Positions 10,064-23,023 of a stretch of DNA of 64,000 bases are shown here, piece after piece. The translations under genes and the position numbers were made by a program. Numbering within the stretch: the stretch's first letter is position 1; every line of letters starts with the position of its first letter. The notes beneath the pieces are model-generated. The model was not told the origin of the DNA and ran no database searches. It saw only the letters and a program-made list of their open reading frames with translations. The DNA is from Neptuniibacter halophilus. GTDB lineage: Bacteria > Pseudomonadota > Gammaproteobacteria > Pseudomonadales > Balneatricaceae. The stretch covers positions 806,001 to 870,000 of the forward strand of contig NZ_AP027292.1 of NCBI RefSeq assembly GCF_030295765.1, read 5' to 3'.

Positions 10064-10933
10064 TTATCCTGCATTTTCATCTTCAGGCATCTGCCGCCAT
10101 TTAACTGCCACCCCATGCGGGTAGCGAATATCGATCTGTTCAATTTTTTCCGCCTGATCTTTCAGGCGCCGCTGGTAGAGCATCAGAAAACGCTGCAACC
10201 GCTCATTTACCGCTTCTCTTCCAACCACAACACGGATCTGGTTATCCAGCTCAAGGCTCCAGGCCCCACGTGCTTCCAGCTCCAGACTATTGACCTTCAA
10301 ACCTGCCGGTCGGAACATTTGGTTGAGGTCATGAAACTGCGACATCACCCGGGAGGTATCTGGCGCCGGCCCACTTAACCGTGGCAGGTTCCGGTACTCC
10401 TCTTTCAGCTCTGGCCAGAAGATATCCCCCTGATGGTTCAGCAATCCGCGCTCACCCCAGCGGGCTACCGGTACCTCTTCCTCTATCTCCACCACCAGCG
10501 TGTCCGGCCAGTCCCGGCGAATCGCCGCCACCCGGACCCAGGGATGTTCACCCACCTGTTCCCGGATCATCGAAATATCCACCGACAGCAGCGGTTGCCG
10601 AAGCTCCCTGCCAATCTGCCGGGCCAGTCCGGCACGATCCAGATGCCTCGCCTGCCCCTCAATCACAACCTGAGTAACCGGCCTGTCCAGCCACTGCCAT
10701 ATCTGTTCACTCAGCCCCCATAACAAGCCACAAAAAAGCAGCAGCGATGAGCTGGTCCAGAAAGGTTGCCACCAGATTTCAGGATCACGGTGAACCTTTT
10801 CTGCTTTGTTTCCGGTACCGCGCACCTCAGCTTTTTTCAGAGGCGCCCGGCTGGCTCCGCGCGCTTTTACGGGCTCTGCATCGCCGTCCTTTGACTCCGC
10901 CGATTCACTCTCCACCGAGCGCCAGGGTTTCAT
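10064..10933 (-). CDS. ftsQ: Cell division protein FtsQ
   Basis: A single-pass inner-membrane protein that links early and late divisome components and binds FtsB and FtsL. The 289 residues comprise a charged cytoplasmic tail of about 55 residues and a membrane helix near 58-80 (SSLLLFCGLLWGLSE). A POTRA domain follows at about 88-160 (VTQVVIEGQARHL), then the FtsQ beta domain. One base separates the ddlB stop from the start. Placement between ddlB and ftsA is standard. Confidence 0.95.
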   Translation of the reverse strand: MKPWRSVESESAESKDGDAEPVKARGASRAPLKKAEVRGTGNKAEKVHRDPEIWWQPFWTSSSLLLFCGLLWGLSEQIWQWLDRPVTQVVIEGQARHLDRAGLARQIGRELRQPLLSVDISMIREQVGEHPWVRVAAIRRDWPDTLVVEIEEEVPVARWGERGLLNHQGDIFWPELKEEYRNLPRLSGPAPDTSRVMSQFHDLNQMFRPAGLKVNSLELEARGAWSLELDNQIRVVVGREAVNERLQRFLMLYQRRLKDQAEKIEQIDIRYPHGVAVKWRQMPEDENAG

Positions 10934-10934
10934 A

Positions 10935-13323
<2,389 letters not shown>

Positions 13324-13324
<1 letters not shown>

Positions 13325-14415
13325 TACTTAATCGCCTCAAGGCAGACATCTGCCACCTCATCACTGGACTCAGGCTTACCCAGAGCCAGGGCCTTATTGG
13401 CCATATCGATCAGCGTTTCACGCTGATTCAGTTGTTCAGTCAATACCCTTTTCAGAGTCTCTTTATCCAGGTCCGCCTGCTGTATCAGCAAAGCGGCACC
13501 GCGTTCCGCCAGATAGCCGGCGTTTTTGGTCTGATGATCATCCACCGCATGGGGAAACGGCACCAGCACAGAAGCAACTCCGGCGATACCCAGTTCACTC
13601 ACGGTCAGTGCCCCGGCCCGGCAGATAACCAGATCGGCCCAGGCATAAGCTTCATCCATGGCATCGATAAACGGCACAACACGGCATTCATCCAGCCCCA
13701 GCGTCTGATAGCGCTGCCGGGTTTCCTCAAAATTACGCTTACCGGTCTGATGCCACACCTGCGGCCGCTGCTCCGGCGCAATCTCCGCCAGCACTTCCGG
13801 CAGCAGGTCATTGATCGCTTTTGCGCCCAGACTGCCACCTACGACCAGCACCCGGATCGGGCCCGAACGCCCCGCCATACGCTGTTCTGGCGCAGCGACC
13901 TGTAAAATACTGCCACGCACCGGATTACCCACAGAGCGTGTTACCAGCCCCGGTTTAAAGGCTCCCTGAAACGCCTCCAGTACCTGACGGGACAGACCCG
14001 ACAGCGCTTTATTGGTCATACCCGCAACCGCATTTTGCTCATGAATCACCAACGGGATTCGCAGTAACCATGCCGCCAGTCCACCCGGCCCCGAGGCAAA
14101 GCCTCCCATACCCAGTACCACATCCGGACGCACGGCGCGCACAACGCCCAGCGCCTGCCACAACGCCAGCAGAAGTTTAAATGGCGCCAGCAACAAACTA
14201 AGTTTTCCCTTGCCACGTAAACCACGCACCTCAATGGAGTGCAATTTTATCCCGGCAGCAGGTACCAGCTCAGCCTCAATGCCATGACGCGAACCTAACC
14301 ACTCCACATGCACGCCCTGTTGCTGCAGTTTTTCAGCAGTCGCCAGTGCCGGAAACACATGGCCACCGGTTCCCCCGGCCATCAGCAAGGCGACTTTCTG
14401 CTTTGCCTGACTCAT
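13324..14415 (-). CDS. murG: Lipid II synthase MurG
   Basis: A peripheral membrane GT28 glycosyltransferase that adds GlcNAc to lipid I to form lipid II. It has 363 residues. The glycine loops are [12 protein letters not shown] at about 13-24 and [13 protein letters not shown] near 190. The donor-site region is [18 protein letters not shown], and [15 protein letters not shown] follows. Its start overlaps the ftsW stop by 4 bases (ATGA), consistent with co-translation of the flippase-like and transferase steps. Confidence 0.97.
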
Positions 14416-15677
14416 GCTGCTTTCTCCCTGGTTCTCACATCTGCCTCACTTTTTTCATTCTCTTCTTCAGGTGCCGGCTGCTTTCCGAACGCCTTCAGTT
14501 CATAGTCTACCCGCAGGATCAAACCCAACATGGCACAACTCACCAGCAGACTACTGCCGCCATAACTGACCAATGGCAGTGTCAGCCCCTTGGTCGGCAG
14601 AGCACCCACGTTAACGCCGATGTTAATCAGTGCCTGCCCGGCGAAAATAATCGCGAAGCCGTAACAGACATACGCTTTAAAAAATGCCTTTAACTTCTCT
14701 GCCCGCCGTCCGATCCGGAAAATATTCACCACCAGCACGGCATAGGTCAGCACCAGAAATGCCGCACCAATAAAGCCAAGCTCTTCAGCCAGCACCGAGA
14801 ATACAAAGTCGGTGTGTGCCTCTGGCAGATAAAACAGCTTCTGTACACTGTTCCCAAGGCCGGTACCAAACCACTCACCGCGCCCAAAGGCGATCTGCGC
14901 CTGAGACAACTGATAGCCAGTACCAAAAGGGTCCGACCAGGGATCAAGAAAACTCTGCAGACGCGCTACACGGTAGGGTTGCAACCCAACCACAGCCACC
15001 AACAGGCCGATAACCCCGGTGATAACCATCAAAAACTGTGAAAAGCGCATACCACCGAGAAAGATCATCCCCATGACAGTACCCATCAGCACCACCAGCG
15101 CCCCGAAATCAGGCTCAAAATAGAGCAGGATACAGAAGATCCCCAATGGCAGGGTTGGCTTCGCAATTCCTTTCCAGCTACTGCGCACCTCATCCAGCCG
15201 GCGCACCAGATAACCACCCATGTAAACCACCATGCAGAACTTGGCGACCTCGGAAGCCTGCAGGTTCAATGGCCCCAGCGGTAACCAGCGATTACTGCCA
15301 TTCACCCCTTTGCCGATACCGGGCACCAGCACCAGAATCAGCAGAAAACCGGCACCAATCATCCACCAGTGTCCGGTTTGCTCCCAAAACCGAAGCGGGA
15401 TATTCCACACTATGACCGCCCCCACCAGCGCGATCAGCATAAACACTCCCTGACGGATCACATAAAAGTAGGGAGTGCCGTTATTCTTCATCGCTACATC
15501 CAGCGATGCAGAGCTGATCATGATAAATCCCGTCAGAATCAAAACCAGCGCACTACTCAACACCCAGGGATCAAACGGTAACTGATTCTGGCCGGGCACT
15601 GCAGGTAACGAAGGCCGGGCCGCCGGCAGCAGCTCTGCGATTCGTTGCATACAGGAACGCCAGTAATCGGCCACCAT
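14412..15677 (-). CDS. ftsW: Septal peptidoglycan glycosyltransferase FtsW
   Basis: A SEDS-family polytopic protein that polymerises lipid II at the septum together with FtsI. It has 421 residues with about ten membrane helices after a cytoplasmic leader of roughly 40 residues. The conserved loop FEPDFGALVVLMGT holds the catalytic-type Asp of SEDS proteins, and the C-terminal part has KGLTLPLVSYGGSSLL. The start codon overlaps the murD stop by one base (TGATG), with GGAGG upstream. The tail is Glu/Lys rich. Confidence 0.97.
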   Translation of the reverse strand: MVADYWRSCMQRIAELLPAARPSLPAVPGQNQLPFDPWVLSSALVLILTGFIMISSASLDVAMKNNGTPYFYVIRQGVFMLIALVGAVIVWNIPLRFWEQTGHWWMIGAGFLLILVLVPGIGKGVNGSNRWLPLGPLNLQASEVAKFCMVVYMGGYLVRRLDEVRSSWKGIAKPTLPLGIFCILLYFEPDFGALVVLMGTVMGMIFLGGMRFSQFLMVITGVIGLLVAVVGLQPYRVARLQSFLDPWSDPFGTGYQLSQAQIAFGRGEWFGTGLGNSVQKLFYLPEAHTDFVFSVLAEELGFIGAAFLVLTYAVLVVNIFRIGRRAEKLKAFFKAYVCYGFAIIFAGQALINIGVNVGALPTKGLTLPLVSYGGSSLLVSCAMLGLILRVDYELKAFGKQPAPEEENEKSEADVRTREKAA

Positions 15678-17026
15678 CAGAGTGCCTCCACCGCCTTAAC
15701 AAACGCCTCACCCCGGGCCGGAAACCCGGAGAACATATCAAAGCTTGCACAAGCCGGTGAGAGCAGAACAATATCGCCTGCCCGGGCCATGGTCGCAGCT
15801 TGCTGTACCGCGCTCTCCATTGAATCCGCCGACTGTTTATCAATATCGCCACAATCGCCGGCCAGACGTGCACCATCCGTTCCCAGATACACCAGCCCAC
15901 GTCCATAGCGCTGTAGCGGTTCAGCCAGCTCGGTAAATTCGGCACCTTTACCATCGCCACCCGCGATCAGGACTAACTTACCGCCGTCTGGCAGGGTTTC
16001 ACCTAAACCATTCAGCGCTGCGACACTGGCGCCGACATTAGTGCCTTTGGAATCGTTAAAAAATACCACGCCATTTTTTTCTGCGACCCATTCGCAGCGG
16101 TGGCGCAGGCCGGTATACGCCTGCAACGCCTGCAGCATCGCCGGCATCGGTATGCCCGCCTGCTGGCCAAGTGCGAGGGCTGCAAGGGCATTGGCCATAT
16201 TGTGACTGCCACGAATTTTTAACGCTGACACCGGCAGTAACTTCTCTAACCCCAGCGCCAGCCAGGTTTCCCCGTCCTCTTTAATCAGCCCGAACAACTT
16301 AAGATCGGGTTTACCCAGATGAAAACCCGACTGCGGCACCCCCATGGGCAACAGCGGCATGGTCAGTTGATCATCCCGATTCACCACGACCGCTTTAGCA
16401 CCACGAAAGATCCGGTGTTTTGCCTGATAATAATCCTGAAACGATTCGTAACGATCCATGTGATCCGGACTGATATTCAGCACGGTAGCGACTTCCGCGC
16501 GCAGCTCATGGGTGGTCTCAAGCTGAAAACTGGACAGCTCCATGACATAGAGCGCTTTTTCCGGCTGCTCCAGCATCTCCAGCACCGGCGTACCAATATT
16601 TCCACACACCCCGACATCAATACCCGCTGCTGCGGCCATCTCTCCGACCAGACTGGTTACCGTGCTTTTTGCATTGGAACCGGTAATCGCGATAATCGGC
16701 GCGCTGATTTCACGACAGAACAGGTCAATATCACCACTCAGACTGGCACCCGCCGCCACGGCAGTCTGAATAGCAGGTTGATCTTTAGCAACGCCCGGAC
16801 TGAGGATCAGCTCATCGGCACGACCGAGAAAAGCGGGGTCAAATTCACCGCAACGCAGCTCAACATCCGGCATTTCCTGACGCAATTCATCTGCACCCGG
16901 AGGCTGCTCCCGGCTATCAGCGACGGCAAACGGAACCCCTTTCTTCGCCAAAAAGCGCGCACAGGCCAGCCCGGTTTTACCTAAACCGACAACGATTTTA
17001 AATTGATCGCTGGCTATCAGTCCCAC
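15677..17026 (-). CDS. murD: UDP-MurNAc-L-alanine--D-glutamate ligase
   Basis: Adds D-Glu to the growing stem peptide. It has 449 residues. Visible motifs are VVGLGKTGLACARFL at the N-terminus, the ATP loop ITGSNAKSTVTSL, NISPDHMDRY, and SKGTNVGASVAAL in the central and C-terminal parts. The start is a GTG at 17026, preceded by AGGAG that overlaps the mraY stop. An ATG at 17030 is out of frame and must be skipped. The NAKST variant of the usual GKT loop is normal for MurD. Confidence 0.96.
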   Translation of the reverse strand: MGLIASDQFKIVVGLGKTGLACARFLAKKGVPFAVADSREQPPGADELRQEMPDVELRCGEFDPAFLGRADELILSPGVAKDQPAIQTAVAAGASLSGDIDLFCREISAPIIAITGSNAKSTVTSLVGEMAAAAGIDVGVCGNIGTPVLEMLEQPEKALYVMELSSFQLETTHELRAEVATVLNISPDHMDRYESFQDYYQAKHRIFRGAKAVVVNRDDQLTMPLLPMGVPQSGFHLGKPDLKLFGLIKEDGETWLALGLEKLLPVSALKIRGSHNMANALAALALGQQAGIPMPAMLQALQAYTGLRHRCEWVAEKNGVVFFNDSKGTNVGASVAALNGLGETLPDGGKLVLIAGGDGKGAEFTELAEPLQRYGRGLVYLGTDGARLAGDCGDIDKQSADSMESAVQQAATMARAGDIVLLSPACASFDMFSGFPARGEAFVKAVEAL

Positions 17027-17035
17027 ACATGTCTC

Positions 17036-18118
17036 CTAACGAATCTTCAGCGAGGCCAGTCCGATCAGAACCAGCACAACAGTAATAATCCAGAACCGAA
17101 CGATAACCCGGGGTTCCGGCCACCCTTTCAGCTCAAAATGGTGGTGCAATGGCGCCATACGGAAAATCCGTCGACCGGTCGTTTTGAACGACGCTACCTG
17201 CAGAATCACTGATACGGTTTCTGCTACAAACACACCACCCATAATAAACAGCACCAGCTCCTGCCGGACAATCACTGCCACTACCCCAAGTGCGGCCCCC
17301 AGCGACAGTGCGCCTACGTCACCCATAAATACCTGCGCCGGATAGGTGTTAAACCAGAGGAAGCCGAGTCCGGCACCCACAATGGCTCCACAGAAGATAA
17401 TCAGCTCACCCGAACCCGGTATATAAGGGATCAACAGATACTGTGAGAAATTAGCGTTACCCGACAGGTAAGCAAACACACCCAGCGCACCACCCACCAG
17501 CACAGTCGGCAGAATCGCCAGACCATCCAGACCGTCAGTCAGGTTCACGGCATTCGAGCTGCCGACAATAACGAAGTAGGTAAAGACAATGAAAAAGATC
17601 CCCAGTTCAATGGAAACATTCTTCAAAAAAGGGATCAGCAGAGAGGTTTCGGCTGGCGACCCCGCCATGGCGTAGAGCAGTACCGCCGCACCAAGACCAC
17701 CCACAGACTGCCACAGGTATTTCCATTTAGCCGGCAGGCCACGCGGATTCTTTTCAACCACTTTACGATAGTCATCGACCCAGCCCACAGCGCCGAATAT
17801 CAATGTCACGCCGAGCGTAATCCAGACGTACAGATTACTCAGGTCGCTCCACAAAAGGGTACTGATCGCGATGGCGACGAGAATGAGCGCCCCCCCCATG
17901 GTAGGCGTACCGGCTTTACTCAGATGAGTCTGCGGGCCGTCATCGCGTATCGCCTGACCGATCTGATTACTGCGGAGTTTATTGATCACGTACGGACCGA
18001 CCAGCAGAGATATCAGCAGCGCCGTCAGCACCCCGAGAATCCCGCGCAGCGTCAGGTACTGAAATACCGCGAAACCGCTGTAGTATTGTGATAAAAATTC
18101 CGCCAGCAGTGGTAGCAT
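17036..18118 (-). CDS. mraY: Phospho-MurNAc-pentapeptide translocase MraY
   Basis: An integral membrane enzyme that transfers phospho-MurNAc-pentapeptide to undecaprenyl phosphate, forming lipid I. The 360 residues match the family length, with ten predicted membrane helices. Characteristic stretches are [12 protein letters not shown], the Asp pair in [22 protein letters not shown], and the HHHFE motif [14 protein letters not shown]. One-base overlap with murF upstream; a 9-base gap to murD contains the murD ribosome site. Confidence 0.98.
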   Translation of the reverse strand: MLPLLAEFLSQYYSGFAVFQYLTLRGILGVLTALLISLLVGPYVINKLRSNQIGQAIRDDGPQTHLSKAGTPTMGGALILVAIAISTLLWSDLSNLYVWITLGVTLIFGAVGWVDDYRKVVEKNPRGLPAKWKYLWQSVGGLGAAVLLYAMAGSPAETSLLIPFLKNVSIELGIFFIVFTYFVIVGSSNAVNLTDGLDGLAILPTVLVGGALGVFAYLSGNANFSQYLLIPYIPGSGELIIFCGAIVGAGLGFLWFNTYPAQVFMGDVGALSLGAALGVVAVIVRQELVLFIMGGVFVAETVSVILQVASFKTTGRRIFRMAPLHHHFELKGWPEPRVIVRFWIITVVLVLIGLASLKIR

Positions 18119-19491
18119 TACTCTTCTTCCCCTTTTGTCAGGCCTGCTACGACCTGATCCATAGCCGCACTACGGGAGCCCTTCACCAGAATATTCACTC
18201 CCGGTCCGGCCACCTCACGCAATGCGTTGATTAATTCTTCTCGTGTTTCAAAATGCCGTCCCTCACCTGCAGATTCACTCTGATAGGCAGAAACGGAGTG
18301 CCGTGACAGCGCGCCAGTCGCCCAAAAGCGACCAACCCCCTTCTGCGCTGCCCGGCAACCGACCTTCTCGTGCTGAGCCTGAGCATCTTCGCCCAGTTCA
18401 GCCATATCCCCCAACACCAGAACAGATTCACCCGGCAAACTGACCAGCAGGTCCATCGCCGCCGCAACCGATCCGGGGTTGGCGTTATAACTGTCATCAA
18501 TGACCACAGCACCGGCAGCCTTCAGCGGTTTCATGCGCCCGGCTACGGCGGTAAAGGCTTCCAGCCCGCTGACAATCTGTTCCAGAGGCATACCTCTGGC
18601 ACTGACCGCCGCTGCAGCAGCCAGTGCATTGGCGACGTTATGCTTACCCATCACCTGCAACCGAACCGGACGATTTTCTTCGCCCCGGTGTAATAGAAAC
18701 GAGTAACAACCGTTATCCGCTGTTTCTATATGGGACGCCCGCAAATCAGCTTCAGGATACTCGGTTGAGAAACCCGTCTGACGCACACCGGCGGTGGTTT
18801 TTAACCAATACTCCGCATGCGGGTCATCCAGATTAATGACCGCGGTCCCTTCGGTTTTTGCCAACTGCGAGTAAATTTCAGCTTTCGCTTCAACCACTCC
18901 CTGCAAAGAACCGAACCCTTCCAGATGCGCGCCCATTGCATTATTCAGAATCGCCACCTGCGGCAACGACAATGAAGTGGTATACGCAATCTCGCCAGCA
19001 CCGCTGGCACCCTGCTCAATCACAGCCACCTGATCCGAATCACTCAGTTCCAGCAGCGTCAGAGGCACACCGATTTCGTTATTCAGGTTGCCGCGTGTTG
19101 CCAGCACCTGCTGATGCTGTGCCAGAATCGAACGCAGCATCTCTTTAACGGTGGTTTTACCGCTACTTCCGGTCACCGCATACACCGGTCCGGTAAAGCG
19201 TTGCCGGTTAGACAGCGCTAACTGTCCCAGAGCAATCAGGGTGTCCTCAACCAGCCACTGTGGCAGGTCTGCCTGCTCAAGGGGCCGCGAAACTACCGCA
19301 GCGACCGCCCCTTTGTCCAGCGCCTGCTGAATAAAGTTATGGCCATCAAAATTTGGCCCGACCAACGCCACAAAAAGGTCACCCGGCTGCAGACTTCGGG
19401 TATCGGTACTCACCCCGGTAAACGCGCAATCCTGAGTGAGCTCACCACCAAACTGAGTCTGCAACTGAGCCAGATTCCATTGCCCGATCAT
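18118..19491 (-). CDS. murF: UDP-MurNAc-tripeptide--D-Ala-D-Ala ligase
   Basis: Adds the D-Ala-D-Ala dipeptide to complete the UDP-MurNAc-pentapeptide. It has 457 residues. Motifs include [20 protein letters not shown] in the N-terminal domain, the ATP loop [14 protein letters not shown] near residue 107, [10 protein letters not shown], and [12 protein letters not shown] near residue 330. It is the last of the cytoplasmic Mur ligases and overlaps both neighbours (4 bases with murE, 1 with mraY). Confidence 0.97.
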   Translation of the reverse strand: MIGQWNLAQLQTQFGGELTQDCAFTGVSTDTRSLQPGDLFVALVGPNFDGHNFIQQALDKGAVAAVVSRPLEQADLPQWLVEDTLIALGQLALSNRQRFTGPVYAVTGSSGKTTVKEMLRSILAQHQQVLATRGNLNNEIGVPLTLLELSDSDQVAVIEQGASGAGEIAYTTSLSLPQVAILNNAMGAHLEGFGSLQGVVEAKAEIYSQLAKTEGTAVINLDDPHAEYWLKTTAGVRQTGFSTEYPEADLRASHIETADNGCYSFLLHRGEENRPVRLQVMGKHNVANALAAAAAVSARGMPLEQIVSGLEAFTAVAGRMKPLKAAGAVVIDDSYNANPGSVAAAMDLLVSLPGESVLVLGDMAELGEDAQAQHEKVGCRAAQKGVGRFWATGALSRHSVSAYQSESAGEGRHFETREELINALREVAGPGVNILVKGSRSAAMDQVVAGLTKGEEE

Positions 19492-20954
19492 GCCGCGACT
19501 CCTAATAATTTTTTACTGATAATCAGGTCACTGAAAGGCAACCGTTCCCGGCCAATCTCCTGATAATCCTCATGCCCCTTACCGGCGATCAGCACCAGAT
19601 CATCGGCTCCCGCCTGACAAATAGCCAGCTCAATTGCTGCAGCCCGGTCGGCCTCGATCTCAGGAAGATGCTCTGCAATCCCCTGCCTGATCATCTCGAT
19701 AATGGTTGCCGGCTCTTCGGTGCGCGGATTATCACTGGTCACCACCAGATGATCCGCCAGCCGATCAGCGACTTCACCCATCAAAGCCCGCTTGCCCGTA
19801 TCCCGGTCACCACCGCACCCAAAGACACACCAGAGTGTGCCGCGGGTGTGGGCACGTACCGCCAGCAGTGCTTTTTCCAATGCATCCGGCGTATGCGCAT
19901 AATCGATAATGACCAGAGGTTTATCAGCAACAACCAGTGCCTGCATCCGTCCGGGAACGGCATCAAGCTGAGCCAGTGCGTCCACCAGTTGGCGGTGGCT
20001 GAATCCCTGCTCCGCCAGCGCTGCAGCGACCAGCAGCAGATTATCCAGATTAAAATCACCAATAATCCTGCTGCTAAACGCAAAGTTCCCCTGCGCGGTT
20101 TTCAGTTCTGCCTCAATACCATGCAACGCCAGACGGTAAGCCGCGAGCAGATAATCTCCCTGCTGCCGGCCCACTGCTACCTTGCGACAATCAATTCGCT
20201 GATCGTTCAGCAGTTGCTGCCCAAACGGGTCATCCCCATTGATGATCGCAGCCTTCAGGCGGTAGTCAGTAAACAAACGCGCCTTCGCCTCGGCATAAGC
20301 CTGCATCGAACCGTGGTAATCCAGATGATCACGACTCAGATTGGTGAACAGCGCGTAATCAAATGCCACCGCAGCAACCCGCCCCTGCTCCAGAGCATGG
20401 CTGGAGACTTCCATCACTACAGCTTCGGCTCCCTGCTGCTGCAGTTCAGCAAACAGACGCTGCAATCCGATCGCATCCGGCGTGGTATGCGTAGCTTTAT
20501 CCAGCGCTCCCGGAAAGCCGTTACCCACAGTGCCAATAATCGCGGTTTTAATCTGCAGATGATTCATCGCCTGAGCAATAAAATGCGCGCAGGAGGTTTT
20601 TCCATTGGTACCGGTCACCCCCAACACCCGCAGGCTGCGACTCGGCTCGCCATAAAAACGCGCCGCCAGCGGACCGATCTGGCCGGCCAGTTCCGGCACA
20701 GCAATAACCGGCACCGCTACCTGAGGGCAATCGGCCAATTCAGACTGATCGAGGAGGATCGCCACTGCGCCCCTGCTGACCGCTTCCTCAACAAAATCGA
20801 CACCCCGATGCTGTAATCCGGATCGCGCAACGAACAGTGTTCCCGGAACTATCTCCCGGCTGTCCTGCGAAATAGCAGACACCTCAAGATCGGCATGGGC
20901 GCTCTCCACCCATTCCGGCACGATCTCAACTAAGGTTCTGCGTATCTGCAACAT
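19488..20954 (-). CDS. murE: UDP-MurNAc-L-Ala-D-Glu--meso-diaminopimelate ligase
   Basis: Adds the third residue of the stem peptide. It has 488 residues. The ATP loop is VTGTNGKTSCAHF. The specificity motif DNPR is present in VTSDNPRTEEP, which in known MurE enzymes marks meso-DAP rather than lysine use and fits a Gram-negative wall. LIAGKGHEDYQEIG is near the C-terminus. ftsI ends 10 bases upstream, and the stop overlaps murF. Confidence 0.97.
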   Translation of the reverse strand: MLQIRRTLVEIVPEWVESAHADLEVSAISQDSREIVPGTLFVARSGLQHRGVDFVEEAVSRGAVAILLDQSELADCPQVAVPVIAVPELAGQIGPLAARFYGEPSRSLRVLGVTGTNGKTSCAHFIAQAMNHLQIKTAIIGTVGNGFPGALDKATHTTPDAIGLQRLFAELQQQGAEAVVMEVSSHALEQGRVAAVAFDYALFTNLSRDHLDYHGSMQAYAEAKARLFTDYRLKAAIINGDDPFGQQLLNDQRIDCRKVAVGRQQGDYLLAAYRLALHGIEAELKTAQGNFAFSSRIIGDFNLDNLLLVAAALAEQGFSHRQLVDALAQLDAVPGRMQALVVADKPLVIIDYAHTPDALEKALLAVRAHTRGTLWCVFGCGGDRDTGKRALMGEVADRLADHLVVTSDNPRTEEPATIIEMIRQGIAEHLPEIEADRAAAIELAICQAGADDLVLIAGKGHEDYQEIGRERLPFSDLIISKKLLGVAA

Positions 20955-20964
20955 GTTTCGCTCA

Positions 20965-22668
20965 CTATCGATTCGCTATCTGTTTATCGTTCTTCGGCCA
21001 GTTATCCGGCGGTATGTTCATCAACCGCAAGGCCCCGCCTACCGCCCGTGAAAACAGTGGTGCCGCCACCTCACCACCGTAATATTCCTGTCCTTTCGGG
21101 TTATCCACTACGGCCACGGCTACAATGCGTGGATTACTCGCCGGCGCCATACCGGCAAAAAACGACATATACTGATCATCCAGATATCCCGCCTGCCCTA
21201 CTTTATGTACCGTGCCGGTTTTGCCTGCCACCCGATAACCGGCAACAGCCGCGCGACGTCCGGTACCTTTACGGCTGATCACCGTTTCCATCATCTCGCG
21301 CACATCCCTTGCCACCTGTGCAGGCATCACTCTGACCGGCTTACCGGCTTCGCTCTGCCGGATCAGGCTGACCGGACTGAGCACACCGTCATTAGCCAGC
21401 GCCAGATAAGACTGCGCTAACTGCAGCGGTGTCACCGACAAACCATAGCCATAGGACATAGTTGCCCGCTCCAGCACCTGGCGCTCATTCAGGAACGGCA
21501 GATAACCGCTACTCTCCCCGGGAAAACCGATCCCTGTCGGCCGCCCGAAGCCAAGGTTGTGGTGCAGATTACGTACTGAGCCATTTGGCAGGCTCAGCGA
21601 TAATTTAGTAACACCTACGTTGCTCGACTTGGTAATAATTGTGGAAACGTCAATTTCACCGTAATTACGGTGATCTCGAATCGTCTTCCGTTTTACCCGC
21701 ATATATCCGGGCGAAGTATCCACCATGGTGTGCGGCGTGTACTGGCCACTCATCAACGCTGCCGCCACGGTCATTGGCTTGACGGTAGAGCCCGGCTCAA
21801 AGGTATCGGTCAGCGCCCGGTTACGCAGCGCTGAAGATATACGCTGACGCGGGTCATTCGGGTTGTAGGATGGCTGGTTCACCATCGCCAGAACCTCACC
21901 GGTCGCCGCATCCAGCATCACCATTGAACCGCCATCCGCATTATGTGCCTTAACCGCGGCTTTCAGTTCACGGTAAGCCAGATACTGTAATCGCAGATCG
22001 ATACTCAACTGAATATCATTACCATGCTGCGCCGGCTGCACCTCGCGAATGTGCTTGATCGTCCGTCCCAGACGATCCTTCATCACCAACTGTCTGCCCG
22101 ACTCCGCCTGCAACCAGTCTTCATAAGCCAGCTCGATTCCCTCCTGGCCTTTCCCATCCAAATTGGTAAAACCGACCAGATGCGTAGTCACCTCGGCGGC
22201 CGGATAGTACCGTTTATATTCCCGGTCCACATGAATCCCCGGAATCCGCAAAGCCCTGACTTGCTCTGCCAGCTCAGGGGTGACCTGACGCTGCAGATAG
22301 AGAAAGCGCCGGCTGCGATTCTCTGCCAGCTTAGCCGTCAGCATCTTACGGTTGGTTTTCAGCAACACCGCCAACTGCGCCAACCCGCTGTGCTGCAGAT
22401 CCGCCATCTTCGGATCCGCCCAGATAGTAGCCACCGGCGCACTCACCGCCAGAGGCTCACCATTGCGGTCTTTAATAATGCCCCGGTGGGCAGGTACCTG
22501 AATGGTTCGCAGGCTACGCGCGTCCCCCTGGGTCTGGAGGAATTCCTGCTCATCCACATAGAGGCTGAGCATGCGCCCCATAATCCCCCCCATGACCAGC
22601 AACAGCAGAATCAGCACCAACCAAAGGCGCCAACCACGACTGACTGCTGCTTCTGCTTTATCGCTCAT
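20965..22668 (-). CDS. ftsI: Septal transpeptidase FtsI (PBP3)
   Basis: A class B penicillin-binding protein that crosslinks septal peptidoglycan and pairs with FtsW. It has 567 residues. A short cytoplasmic tail and one membrane helix at about 13-35 precede the pedestal domain. The transpeptidase carries STVK at 294-297 (the nucleophile is Ser294), SSN at 348-350 and KTGT at 483-486. The start overlaps the end of ftsL by 11 bases. The C-terminus lacks the longer tail seen in E. coli. Confidence 0.98.
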   Translation of the reverse strand: MSDKAEAAVSRGWRLWLVLILLLLVMGGIMGRMLSLYVDEQEFLQTQGDARSLRTIQVPAHRGIIKDRNGEPLAVSAPVATIWADPKMADLQHSGLAQLAVLLKTNRKMLTAKLAENRSRRFLYLQRQVTPELAEQVRALRIPGIHVDREYKRYYPAAEVTTHLVGFTNLDGKGQEGIELAYEDWLQAESGRQLVMKDRLGRTIKHIREVQPAQHGNDIQLSIDLRLQYLAYRELKAAVKAHNADGGSMVMLDAATGEVLAMVNQPSYNPNDPRQRISSALRNRALTDTFEPGSTVKPMTVAAALMSGQYTPHTMVDTSPGYMRVKRKTIRDHRNYGEIDVSTIITKSSNVGVTKLSLSLPNGSVRNLHHNLGFGRPTGIGFPGESSGYLPFLNERQVLERATMSYGYGLSVTPLQLAQSYLALANDGVLSPVSLIRQSEAGKPVRVMPAQVARDVREMMETVISRKGTGRRAAVAGYRVAGKTGTVHKVGQAGYLDDQYMSFFAGMAPASNPRIVAVAVVDNPKGQEYYGGEVAAPLFSRAVGGALRLMNIPPDNWPKNDKQIANR

Positions 22669-23023
22669 GGGTCACTATCTCTATCTGTTCCACATCCGGT
22701 ACTTTCATACCTAGCTGTTTAGCCGCCTGCTGTTCGACCCGGTTATTGGCCGCCCATGCACTCTGCTCCAGCAACAACTGTCCCCACTCAACCTGAAGTT
22801 CATCCCGTTGTGTGATCAGCTCCTGATGCTGGTTAAACAGCTGACGATATTCAAAAGCACTCATAATCACGGCAAGGCTGGACAGAATCAGTACAACCGC
22901 CAGCAACAAGATCACCAGAAAAGGCCGCAACAACTCTTCTGCACTGAGGAACACACCCTCAGCGACCGGCTCGGACTCCCCCCGCTCAGGGAGCAGACGC
23001 TGGAGCCAGGCCTTAAGCTGCAT
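22658..23023 (-). CDS. ftsL: Cell division protein FtsL
   Basis: A small bitopic divisome protein that forms a coiled coil with FtsB and binds FtsQ. It has 121 residues. A cytoplasmic segment of about 33 residues is followed by a membrane helix (FLVILLLAVVLILSSLAVI). A heptad-like periplasmic helix rich in Gln, Glu and Leu comes next, ending with AAKQLGMKVPD, a typical FtsL C-terminal motif. The start overlaps the rsmH stop by one base and the end overlaps ftsI. Confidence 0.94.
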   Translation of the reverse strand: MQLKAWLQRLLPERGESEPVAEGVFLSAEELLRPFLVILLLAVVLILSSLAVIMSAFEYRQLFNQHQELITQRDELQVEWGQLLLEQSAWAANNRVEQQAAKQLGMKVPDVEQIEIVTHER

